The notes beneath the pieces are model-generated. The model had not been told where the DNA came from. It ran no database searches and saw only the letters and a program-made list of their open reading frames with translations. DNA of 64,000 bases from Symsagittifera roscoffensis. Its lineage: Eukaryota > Xenacoelomorpha > Acoela > Convolutidae. Shown here in pieces: positions 1-10,345 of this stretch. The DNA lies in contig NC_087066.1 of assembly GCF_963678635.1 (NCBI RefSeq), positions 29,703,301-29,767,300 on the forward strand, in the 5' to 3' direction. The number at the start of each line of letters is the position of its first letter. Within the stretch, counting starts at the first letter, position 1. The translations under genes and the position numbers were made by a program.

Positions 1-1285
1 ACGAATTAAATTATTTTCTTTTACAAAACTTGAGATTACCAATCCTGTTGTTAAGTGCTGTCAGAGTTTAGTCAAAGGATGAAGATCTTATTTCAGACTA
101 CAGGGTTGTGAAGCACCAGAGGATACGTTTTTTTTCTGTTTTCCAGTTTAAATTCAGTGTTTACTTCATCAAGTTTTAAATTAGCAAGCTAATAGTGGGA
201 TATGGTCAGAGTTTTCCCAGGTTTTGCGATTCTGGCCTCCATATATATATATAACCAAATCCTTTTAGTTTACGAGTTAGGCATTTTTCGACTCCGGTAG
301 CTGGGTGCTGGCAGTGTTTTCACAGGGGTTGCGAATCTTGCCTTCAAATCTCAGTTCTCAAATCCTTGTAATTTCAAGATGTTTTTTCATGATTTTCTCC
401 AAATTTTTCAAAAAAGTTTAAATTTTTAAAAAATCCAAAAGGCTGAAGATCTCAATCATGTTATTGGAATCTGTGAGGATATTCTCAGGGTTTGCGAATC
501 TTGCCTCTGACTATGCCTGCTAAAATTCTTGTACTTTTCGAGAAATGACGTTTTTTAGGATTTTGTTTTTCAAAATTTTTCGGAAAACATAGATATAAAA
601 AATTTCAGAAAACTTGAAATTTCCATCTATGTAGTGAGCCTCTGTCAGGGTACACTCAGGAGTTGCGAATTTTGCTTCCAAAGATTACTGCTCAAAACCT
701 TGCAGTTTTTCAGATATGATGTTTTTTGTGATTTTTATTTGAATTTATTTTTTTTCAAAGTTTGAAATTCCTAACGTGTAGTTTGGGGCAGTCAGAGTAG
801 TCTCAGAGGTTGCAAAATTGGCCTCCAATTAAGATTTTCCAAATTTTTTTAGTTAAATAGGTAAGACGATTTTTGTGATTTCAGAAAACTCATTAAAAAA
901 CAATTCACTATAGTGAAATTCGCAACCCTGTAGTTCTGTGCTGTCAGAGTACTTTCAAAGTTTGCGTAAATTGCCATTAAAAAGACTGCTGAAATCTTGG
1001 CAGTTTTCGAGATGTGAAATTTTTTCTGGTTCTCAAAAAATACTTTTTTTTAGAAAACTTAAGGTGAAGCTTCCCAAAATGTGAATTTACCAACGTTGTA
1101 GTTGGATACTATAAGAGAACTTATGGTTCTTCAAAATTTGTTTAAAATACTTGAAGAAAAAATTTTGCAAACTTTGTAATTACGAACCTTGTAATTGGGT
1201 ACTGTCAGAGTACACTCAAAGAATGCAGATCTTATTTCCAATATATGAGGTTTATTATTAGTACCGGAGGTGCGTTACACGCTAG
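1..1285 (+). mobile_element. Helitron-like element, 3' part with minisatellite core
   Basis: About six or seven diverged monomers repeat the pattern 'CTGTCAGAGTACTCTCA ... TTGCGAAT ... TTGCCTCCAA ... TGCTCAAAT ... TTTTCGAGATATGACG' every 130-200 bp. The block ends with a hairpin (1261-1273, GTACC-GGA-GGTGC, one G-T wobble), then GTTACACG and CTAG (1282-1285) followed by T, as expected for a Helitron 3' end. The 5' end is outside the window. At 112-127 a truncated second 3' hairpin is fused to 5'-type sequence, so the unit is rearranged. No Rep/helicase coding was seen; it is non-autonomous. Confidence 0.65.
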
Positions 1286-2013
1286 TTAGGCTGAAAGTTT
1301 TGTTGATACGAAAATGTACTGCAAATTGTTCATTCAATAAGTCCGATGTAAATGACATTGAGCAGCAGATGCACAATATATCAACTCAAATACAAAAACA
1401 GTTAAATTTAAACCCCATTTTTCAAATCTGATTTATAAAAATAAATGCTATGATCTTCCAATTTAATATAGAGAGCAATTTGAACTGATTTAAGGAGCAG
1501 GTTGTTGGTCCTGCATTGGCATCGACTCCTGTTTATTTCTTTTCATTCGCATCTAGCACTTTATTTTAGCTCTTTATATTTGATATTGGCAGTTCAAAAT
1601 TTATCATTAATCAGTTCTATTGAACTAAAATTATTCGAGACTAGCGAAGGGGCAGTGGGAGCATTTAGGGCTTTGACCTAATACACGAGCAATCTTGTTA
1701 ACTTAAATCTAAATGCGCCGGATGTCGCACATAGTGCTGTTTGCCTTTAACGAACTTGAATGATTGAAAGGATTTAAAAAGCCCTGATTGATTGAAAAAG
1801 AACCAACATATTAAGGAGCTAGCTAATATAAACTCTTTTTAAGTTGAGTACATTTCCTTTGTTAAAAAGAAAGCAGTTCCACTATCGAGCAGGAAAAGTT
1901 TCAATTTGGCCAATGTCACAAAAGCGTGATCGGCTTCTAGTGTCGAAAGTGGATTTTAATTTCAGCTTCCCAGCGAAACAAAAATTTTACGTGTTGATCC
2001 AGTTTTCTCAAAT
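1286..2013. other. Intergenic, nothing recognised
   Basis: AT-rich sequence with no open frame of substance, no RNA gene and no repeat shared with the rest of the window that I could see. Confidence 0.5.
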
Positions 2014-2420
2014 CCAGATTTAGGGGCACGATGCCCTCCCTCCTCAGGGATTCGACCCCCTGGCGACCCAAAGGGTGCCCCCTTTGTACTATTTTGAGAT
2101 GTCCATTTTTTGGTGATCGACCCTAAAATTTGTCTAAAGGTGCTTTTGTGGCCAATATATACTAATTTTGAGAGGGGAGTGCGCGCCGAAAAAACGCGCT
2201 TTTTTGGTCGAAATTTTCAAAAAAGTACCTAAAAACGTCTTTTTTGGCCTGTTTTTCGAAATTTGCCTGCGGCATTGAAAATTTGGCCAGAAGATGTCTT
2301 TTTAAGCTTTGAGAGAGCTCGGCAAATGAATTTGGTTGACCTAAAAAAAGGTAAAATAAAGTATTGAAAATTTTTTGAAAATCCGCTCCCCCTCTCGAGA
2401 AAATCCTAGATCCCCCATGG
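2014..2420. mobile_element. Decayed CAG...CTG MITE (hAT-like)
   Basis: It shares its internal sequence with the better copy at 20165-20503: 'AGGGATTCGAC.CCCT..CGACCCAAAGGGT', 'TTTGTACTATTTTGAGA', 'GAGCGCGC..CGAAAAAACGC' and the terminal 'TCCTAGATCC'. The ends are degenerate, so superfamily and target duplication cannot be judged from this copy alone. It lies about 300 bp upstream of the first PLAC8-family coding exon. Confidence 0.6.
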
Positions 2421-2716
2421 TTAATTTCATGAAAAATTTATCAATTATAAATTGTTCTAGAATTTCGAAGAGGTTTAAGGCCATTTATTCTTCCTCGAAA
2501 TTCGCAGGCTGAGATTTTTTCAAAAAACAAATCAATTGTTTTCTGTTTCGTTGCGTTGATTACTCGTTTTCAACTGTCAGTTGGCTATGTTGATTGAATC
2601 GCCATGAAGCGACGCGCAGCTTTGCGTATAAGGTTGTTTTCTGGATTTGCGCAAAAACTTGAAGAATTGTTTGCGCAAATTGTTAGCTAACCTTATTATG
2701 AATTTTTACAGAAGAA

Positions 2717-2986
2717 ATGGACAAGTCTAGAGAAGCAAATGAAGAACCGCCAAGTTACGATTCAGCAACCTCAACCTCATCATATGTTGCACCTGAAGAA
2801 CCGCCAGCTTACAAAGGGCAATTTTCAAGCCAACCATGTGCGCCAATGATACCCCCTTACTGCGTACAACCAACTGCGCCAAACCATGCAGCATCTGGGG
2901 AGAGGATCTGGGCTTATGAGATGTTCTTCTGTTTCTCTGATGTCCCAGTGTGCTTGCTGCAGCTCTTTTGTCCCTGTGTCGCCGAG
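2717..2986 (+). CDS. PLAC8-family gene, coding exon 1
   Basis: Ninety codons from ATG 2717 to GAG 2984-2986, followed by donor GTAAAC. It encodes a Pro/Ser-rich N terminus with PPSY (11-14) and PPAY (29-32), the type of motif bound by WW domains, then the first Cys box of PLAC8. The DNA around the two PPxY motifs is nearly identical (GAAGAACCGCCA twice), so the motif probably arose by a short internal duplication. The exon opens with acceptor TTTTTACAG at 2703-2711. Confidence 0.85.
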
Positions 2987-5900
2987 GTAAACCATTTGTA
3001 GTGAATGCGAAGACAGTAATGTATTGAAATAGATCTGCCATCATGCAGTGTCTTTCAAACCCTTATCTATCTATTATATACTTAAATGCGGACTTCACTA
3101 TCTCACCAAGTTTAAGCTTTTTCAGCGTATTATTTTTGCATGTTTAACGAAGAATTTTTTCACGTTTAAGCCATATCGTATTTTGCAATGGTTAAGATTT
3201 TTTCTATTTTCCAGTTTGAATTCAGTGTTTATTTCACCCAGTGTAGAATAAGCAGCTCAATAGTGGGCTTTCAGGGTTCTCCTAGGGGTTACGAGTTTGG
3301 CCTCCAATTATGAATGCCCAAATCCTTTAAGTGTACGAGATACGACGATTTTTGTGATTTTTTCAGAAATTTTCAGAAAACTCAAATAACAAAATAAGTT
3401 TAGAAAAAAACTGGAAAGTCCCAACCCTGTAGTTGGGTGCATTCAGAGTACTCTCAAGGATTGCGAATCTTGCCTCCAAATGTGATTGCTCAAATCTTGG
3501 TAGTTTTCGAGATGTTGGGAATATTAAGTTTCTTCAAAATTTAAAATTCCTTACCCTGTAATTGGGGGCTGTCAGAGTACTCTCGGGGGGTGCGGATTTT
3601 GCCCCCAAATATGATTGCTCATATTTTTGTAGTGTTCAATACATGACGTTTTTTGTGATTTTTTAAAAATTGTTTCTGAAAACTTAAATATTGATTTTTT
3701 TTCAAAATGTGAAACTCGCAAACTTTTGGTTGGGGACTGTCAGAGTAGATTGCGAATGTTGCCTCCAAATGTGATTGCTCAAATCATGGTAATTTTCGAG
3801 ATATGGCGTCCTTTATGGTTTTTAAAAAAATTGAGAAAAGATAAGTTTGAAGTTTTCCCGAGTTAGAAATTCCCAACGCTGTAGTTGAGTGCTGTCAGAA
3901 TACTCTCAAGTATTACGAGTCTTGCCTCCAATTTGTCTTGCCTCCAATAATTATAGTTGTCGAGATATGACGTGTTTCATGATTTTTTTTTCAAAAAAAT
4001 CGAAATAATTGGAAGTCTCAGCCCTGTAGTTGGGCAGTCTGAGGCTGCTCTCATGAGTTCCACAATGCAAAGCTTGCATCCAAATATGACTGCTCAAATC
4101 CATGTAATTTTCGAGATATGACGTTTTTTGTGATTTTTTAAATTTTTCAGAAAACTTAAATTATAATTTTTTTTTCAAAATTAATAATTCCAAACCTTGT
4201 AACAGGGGGCTGTCAGAGTACTCTCAGGGGTTGCAAGTTTTTCCCCACAAATATGATTGCTCATATTTTTGTAATTTTCGATGTATGACGTTTTTTGTGA
4301 TTTTTTCAAAAATGTTTCAGAAAACTTAGGTTTTGATTTTTTTTCAAAATGTAAAATTCTTAACTCTTTAGTTGGGGACTGTCAGAGTTTTTTCAAGGGT
4401 TGCGAATGTTGCCTCCAATTGTGATTGCTCAAATCTTGGTAATTTTAAAGATTTGGCGACTTTACGGTTTTTCAAAAAAAAATTGAGAAAACTTAAGCTT
4501 GAAGGTTTCCAAAGTTTGAAATTCCCAACGCTGTATTTGGGTGCTGTCAGAATACTCGCACGAAATTTCAATCTTGCATCTAAATGCGATTGCTCAGATG
4601 CATTTAGTTTTCGAGATGTGACGTTTCTTAATTCATTTTATAGTTTTTTTTAAAGAACTTAGATATCAAAAAATTGACAAAATTTCATGGGTTTTCAGAA
4701 AATCTTGAATAAAAAAACTACAAAGTTTGAATTTTCCAACCTTGTAATTGGGTGCAGTCAGAGTACACTCAAAGGATGCAGATCTAATATATGCTGTTTT
4801 TTTGATTTGTTAAAGTTTTGAAGCACCGGAGGTGCGTTGCACTCTAGTTACAATTAACCATAGATTGAATTTGACCAAACGCTTGCTTTTACTAAGATGC
4901 ATTTCTTAAAAAGTTTTTGAACAAAATTCTAGTTTTTCAAAAAAAAAATTGAGAAAACTTAAGCTTGAAGGTTTCCAAAGTTTGAAATTCCCAACGCTGT
5001 ATTTGGGTGCTGTCAGAATACTCGCACGAAATTTCAATCTTGCATCTAAATGCGATTGCTCAGATGCATTTAGTTTTCGAGATGTGACGTTTCTTAATTC
5101 ATTTTATAGTTTTTTTTAAAGAACTTAGATATCAAAAAATTGACAAAATTTCATGGGTTTTCAGAAAATCTTGAATAAAAAAACTACAAAGTTTGAATTT
5201 TCCAACCTTGTAATTGGGTGCAGTCAGAGTACACTCAAAGGATGCAGATCTAATATATGCTGTTTTTTTGATTTGTTAAAGTTTTGAAGCACCGGAGGTG
5301 CGTTGCACTCTAGTTACAATTAACCATAGATTGAATTTGACCAAACGCTTGCTTTTACTAAGATGCATTTCTTAAAAAGTTTTTGAACAAAATTCTAATT
5401 TGCCAGGCAAAAATGAGTTATTATCATGAAAATTTAGTACTCTTATATAGGTCTTGGAGATTTTTTGTGTTTTTTCCGTAAAAAGTATTAAAGTTTTTTC
5501 ACGGTACAATTTGATTTTTTGCAGCTTGATTTTTTCAAGATAAACTCTACTATCGAACGGAAAAAGTGTAAAGACCACCAAAAACGTAATCCAGTTCAAA
5601 TTGTATTTTTCAGAGTTCCCAGCGGAGTAAAAAGCTTAGTTATTGACCTAGTTTTCTGAAATTGAGTTAATTTTATCAAAAAAGTGTCAATGATAAATTT
5701 TTCTAGAAATTATTAGAGCTTGGGGGCCCATCCATTTTTCTGATTCCTTGCGTCCATGACGCTTTTCCAACTGTCTGTTGGATTTATTTTTGTTCTCTTC
5801 TATCATTATACACTGTGACCTTACCTTGAGTTCATCGAGTCTTAAAATGAAGTGACGAAGGCAATTAACACTTCTTTCGGATCATGGATTCAATGGGTAT

Positions 5901-8900
5901 TCTTAGTTTGTAATTGAGGATCATTTTTTTTAATGGTGCCAGGACTATTTACCCCAGAACAAATGTTAGCGATGTGCCAACTTACTGTATCTTAATAAAA
6001 CATACTTGAAAACTTGTCGTATGCCGTTTTGCCCCATAATGAACAGTTTTTTATTTGTCTGTTGTAGTTTTTAGAACCAGCAATTGCTAATTGTTGACGC
6101 CACTCACTTTGAGATTACAAAATAGACTAATTGAAAATGGTTCAAGTCGAGCCTAAAATATCATCTAAGCTAAAATTTTTAGGAATTTAACGCAATTTTT
6201 GTGCCATTGAGTGTGCCATTGAAACATAACGACACTGTATTTTTGTTATTAATTCAATTTTTTTATCGCTTAAATATCTCTTGTAAATAAATCAACGCTC
6301 ATTATGGTCTACAAGAGGATTTTTCAGAAAGCAGAAAACAAACTATTGAACACTGGAGATGCGCAAGATGCAATTCCCATAAAAGCTGAATACTCGCCGT
6401 AACAGCTGGAGATGAATTGTATTTAACATAAACGAGTCCAGCCACAATGTTATTTCTAGAAATTTTCTGGCGAACTAGATTATGCAGCAGAAGAAAAAGG
6501 GGCCTAGCAGCTAGTTGTACCCGTTAATGACAGTATAATTGTCGCTTGTCTCCCAGAAGCAACATACGAAAAAGCAGCACAGTTATCCACAGGCTCTCCG
6601 TCAAAAACTGGCATTATGTTTGGCTATAATTATTTTAATCGAACAATAGTTTGAGAGCGTAAATTGGAGATCGACCTATTAGATGAATTTCTGGGTTAAA
6701 AGTAGCAAAAGTTTTGATGCGAACGACAATCGGTGTAACATATTTCGGAGTGACAGCATTATTTCAAGGAAGCCACTCAAGTCTTTTAGCCTTCCTCCAT
6801 AAAATTCAGTTGGAGTCTATGAATTTAAAGTTCAGCAGTTTTAAGGCTATGGAGGGGACGCGTAACCAGGGTCGAAAAAAATAACAATGTCCATGCAAAT
6901 ATCCAAACCGTTTCCAAATATTAAAACACCGATAAGGACGATTATTTGTTATCAGTAGCTCAAATAGGTCTCTTCAGTTTTAAATTGACGGCATAATTTC
7001 ATTTGACTTGACGGCAGTTAGTTGCATTTTGATTTGGTTTTCAATTAAAGTCTGTAATTTTTTTTCGGTTATAGTCACCGTTGAAAGAGTTGATAAGGCC
7101 AATAACTGCAGTATTTTTGTATTTCCCTCACCCCGCCAGGAATGTTCGCAGTACCTACGTGTTTTCGTTTCTCCGATTTGACAGTAAAATTATGGACTAA
7201 TGTGTTACTCAAGCTTACAAAATCAGCAATCAATCTTTTGATGTTTAACTGGACATGAAGGTTGCGTTGAAATTTTGCGGCTTTTAATTTTTTCATGGAT
7301 GCTTCGAACTCAATTTGATTCAGCTTATATTTTAAAATTTCCGCATTTTGCTTCAAACTTGATTGTTCAGCAAATTATCTTTTAGGTTCATGCCGACACT
7401 AAGTTTTGCGAGCATATCAACGAATATGGGACAGTTTTTAGTTATTTACAAATCTGAGACAGGATGGAATAGGGCAAAATTTTACGTGGCACAAGTTGGA
7501 GCAAGACAAGCTGGTCTGGGACGAGCTGACTTGGGTCAAAATGACATGTAACTTCTTTTAATACAAGTACAATTAGTCAGTGTCGCATATGGGGACGAGC
7601 AGTGTAGTGGGATCGGTCTTTAGCAATGGTTTTGTCTAATGATATTTTACTTGTGTATACTTGTATGTAATAAAGAGGCTCCTTCATGATTTAAGAGCCA
7701 ATGAAGGTAGTGAGGATTCTTAATAGGTCGTGTTGTTTTTTTTTCAAGAAAAAGTCCTTCAATTGGTTTTCGCCCATTTTTGATTTAGTGGCTTGTGTTT
7801 GACGTTTTCAAATTCGGTTTATTTCCTTTATTGAACTTAGTCAGTTTTCACTGTCGAACAGCAAATGTGTAGAAATACACAAAAAAGACAAAGACTTCTA
7901 GTTTCGAATATTAAATTCGTAGATTTCCCAGTGGAAGAAAAACTAACCTATTGATCATGTTGTCTCAATTTTTTAAGCGAAAATTTTTCTAGATAAATTG
8001 TTCTTGAAGTTCGAAGAGCTTTAAGGGCATAAATATGTTTTTGTAACTCAAAACACAAATCATTTCTTTTCACAAGTCCTTGGTTCATTCAATCTTTTTC
8101 TACTCGGTTGGCTATGCTCTTGTTTTGCCAGTGTTGTTGTTCTTTTGCTTTTTTTCAGATTTTTTTTTGCGTGCGTGAGCGTTTGCGGGCTATCATTAAT
8201 GTAGACTTTTTTTGGGTTGGGGGAGCAAAACTCAAAATTTATTATAGTTTGTGTTTGTTTTTTTGTGGAAATGGTGGAGTGAGTGATTTTTTGTCACATA
8301 TATTGCTAAATTGTACGTCACTGCAAATTCTAGCTTTCGCGCATGCAGTGCTCAAAGCGTACAATATTTATCGGCGATTTGAATTGCAAAGTTCGCGTAT
8401 CAAAATCTGTTGAGTAGTGAAACTCAATCTACAGTCTCCAAAAGTAAAAGTGGAGATCCGAATGTTAGCTCTTCTACTTTATCTTAAATATTGAATTGAA
8501 CTTAAACAGTGCTGCCTATCAGGGCGAACCTCTGTATTTTTACGGCTGGCCTGAAACGTATCTGATATACTGATGTCAAATAAAAAATGATAAATTTGTT
8601 GTCTTCTAAAAATATTTGGATCATTTAGCTTCCTTCCTTTCAATTTAGAGTTGTTTTGAGCGGGTCTTTTTTGCTGCCTTTTTGGCGCCAATCACCAATA
8701 AATATAAGGGGGTATAAAAATCTGCCCGCCCACTCGAGAAGTTCTTGGATCTGACCCTGATTAATGTCCAACATAAAAAAGAAACATCTAATAGTATAGT
8801 GTTTTCGTATGAATGAGTGAGAAACATGTCTATGAGATTTTGTTGAATCGGAAAGTGCGTAAATTTGATGCGATTTATATCGAACACGTCAGATAAAAAT

Positions 8901-10345
8901 CAGTTGTCTTCATTCCTTGTTTCCGTGAATTCATTGACGTTTTTCTCACGGTCTGTTTGCTATGTTTTAGTATATGACAGCGATAAAGGCCAACTACAAG
9001 AGAGTGGGCATGTTGCTGGTTGCCGCATGTGTTGCTTATTACTTTATATACAGCTTCTGGATAATGATCTTAGCTGCAAAGCAATTTACTGAGTTTGAGA
9101 TGCAAGTCAATAAAGAACAGTACGATTATGAAAGCGTCCGCGAAAACTCTGATCTCCAACGAAAATATTCTGCTCTGAACGCCGCTTATTGGTAAGAAAG
9201 ACATTAGGGTCTAAAAAGTATTGGCTAAGTTAGTCGACAAAACGCTTAACGTTCACGGGGTATTTTTATTAGTCCCCAACCAGTAAACAGGAAACGTCGG
9301 GAAAAGTGTTGACAAATTTTTCACGGGGTATTTTTTAGTGCTAGAGGAGTATAAAACAAAACGGATGATTAAACTTTCAGTTCTAAGAGAAAGTTAAACG
9401 CAAAATACAAAAACAAAATAAAACATTTCTTTTTTGTTCAGAGGCTTGTTTCAGGTTTGCCTCTTTCTTATGACAATTTTAGCACGAGTGATGTTTAATT
9501 GTGAATATCAAAGCACTTTTTAACTTTTAGATTTCAAGCTGATCTATTGATCCAGTTTTTTCAAATGTTTTATCTCGAATCCCGTAATCTCTGATGATTT
9601 CATTTTTGAAGATAATCTTCTTGCTGATGAATATTTTCATCTTTAAGCGTAAAAGAACGATGTTATTTTCTCTTATAAAGGTCTTGATGATTTTTGGTGG
9701 TTGGACTTTTTTATTTTTGTTAATGTCAAGAAATACGAATTTCCAGCGGAATAAAAAAAATCATTTTTGATCCAGTTTTCTCGAAATGGGAGTACATCAA
9801 CAAAAAATTGAATTATTTTACCTTTTTTTAAACCACTGTTGTCTTTGTTTAACCATGATTGTTCAAGGCTTTTATTTCTTTTATTTTTTCCCCTTTCGAA
9901 GTTTTAGAGATCATTTTTGCGCGTGTTTTCGAAGTGGATCATTTTAAAATGGAAGGTGTCAAATTAGAATTTTTCTGTAATTACTTACGGAACCTGATAT
10001 GCATATTTGGTTTGAGGGACTATATATTTTTTGGTCGAAGAAAGTGGGGAATAGACTAGAATAGAACGAACATCGATGACGATTATGCGAAAAACTTGTT
10101 TTAGTAGTCTTATGTCTCTTCTTGGTATGATTGCTCTGGCAAAAGTGTGTCTGGTGGTGTTGCTTCGGAGCCACATTCGGAATAAATTCAACATTGGTAA
10201 AGACAGAGGTACCATGGGAAATCTGGAGGATGTGGCGTGTGTGGCCTGTTGCTATAGCTGTGCTATGTGTCAAATGCTGTCAACTATGCGCAAGTTCGAA
10301 AAAGAGGGAGTGCTCTATTCGGTAGAACCGATAGCCCATGCTTAA
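2717..10345 (+). CDS. PLAC8-family cysteine-rich protein, three coding exons, 243 aa
   Basis: Join 2717-2986, 8971-9191, 10105-10345. The introns are GT-AG and the phases agree: exon 1 ends on a codon boundary, exon 2 ends with TG, and exon 3 supplies T to give Cys 164. The reading frame is open to TAA at 10343-10345. The N-terminal half has the PLAC8 signature CFSDVPVCLLQLFCPC (residues about 73-88). The C-terminal half has LRSHIRNKFNI followed by CVACCYSCAMCQM, the second PLAC8 Cys box. Hydrophobic segments at about residues 102-126 and 165-184 fit membrane association. PLAC8 proteins act at membranes, with roles reported in size control, metal tolerance and differentiation; the role here is not deducible. 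Oddities: about twice the usual length of roughly 110 aa, with a long charged linker (about 127-160) between the boxes, and two PPxY motifs near the N terminus. The start ATG lies 5 nt after a splice acceptor (AG at 2710-2711), so an upstream non-coding exon is likely. Confidence 0.85.
3070..4847 (+). mobile_element. Helitron-like element with minisatellite core, complete
   Basis: The 5' end is TCTATTATATACTTAAATGC preceded by A. The leader (AAGCTTTTTCAGCGTATTATTTTTGC and GTTTAACGAAGAATT) recurs in other copies. The core holds about nine monomers of 130-210 bp. The 3' end is hairpin GCACC-GGA-GGTGC (4823-4835), GTTGCACT, CTAG (4844-4847), then T. The TC...CTAG ends and insertion between A and T are Helitron hallmarks. 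No protein is encoded. Confidence 0.7.
4467..5397 (+). repeat. 465-bp direct tandem duplication
   Basis: Copy 1 is 4467-4931 and copy 2 is 4932-5397. They look identical except for one extra A in a poly-A run. The unit spans the last monomers and 3' end of the Helitron-like element plus about 84 bp of flank, so the element's 3' terminus now appears twice (CTAG at 4844-4847 and 5310-5313). Confidence 0.9.
6469..6881 (+). pseudogene. Decayed coding-like stretch, unidentified
   Basis: Less AT-rich than its surroundings. One frame runs from 6469 with a single in-frame TAG at 6505 to TGA at 6652 (includes VNDSIIVACLPEATYEKAA). A second frame is open from about 6705 to TAA at 6882 (includes TTIGVTYFGVTALFQGSHSS). 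The amino-acid mix looks protein-like, but I do not recognise the family. It sits in an intron, is frame-broken and is best read as a retro-copy or transposon relic. Confidence 0.25.
8971..9191 (+). CDS. PLAC8-family gene, coding exon 2
   Basis: Acceptor TATGTTTTAG ends at 8970 and donor GTAAGA begins at 9192. The exon is 221 nt and in phase with both neighbours. It encodes a hydrophobic segment (GMLLVAACVAYYFIYSFWIM), then an acidic/basic linker that has no obvious match in the short PLAC8 proteins I know. The nearby alternative acceptor at 8980 would bring an immediate TAA, so 8971 is preferred. Confidence 0.75.
9192..10104 (+). other. PLAC8-family intron 2
   Basis: A 913-bp GT-AG intron, T-rich. 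No repeat shared with other parts of the window and no RNA gene was seen. Confidence 0.7.
10105..10345 (+). CDS. PLAC8-family gene, coding exon 3 (terminal)
   Basis: Acceptor CTTGTTTTAG ends at 10104. The first base completes the split Cys codon. The exon encodes a hydrophobic stretch, RSHIRNKFNI and the second Cys box CCYSCAMCQM, which are diagnostic of the PLAC8 C-terminal half, then a short tail and TAA. No canonical AATAAA was seen in the next 200 nt, so the polyadenylation site is not assigned. Confidence 0.85.

Larger units (their letters stand above)
2987..8970 (+). other. PLAC8-family intron 1 (about 6 kb)
   Basis: Contents: a Helitron-like element (3070-4847), a 465-bp tandem duplication (4467-5397), a decayed coding-like stretch (6469-6881) and a short MITE fragment (8680-8765). 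The remainder (5398-6460 and 6885-8680) is AT-rich sequence in which I recognise nothing. Confidence 0.7.

Noticed and set aside
1-5400. CRISPR array, because of regularly spaced repeats
   Set aside because: Repeats are long (130-210 bp), diverged throughout and without conserved short repeat plus unique spacer structure; the host is a eukaryote.
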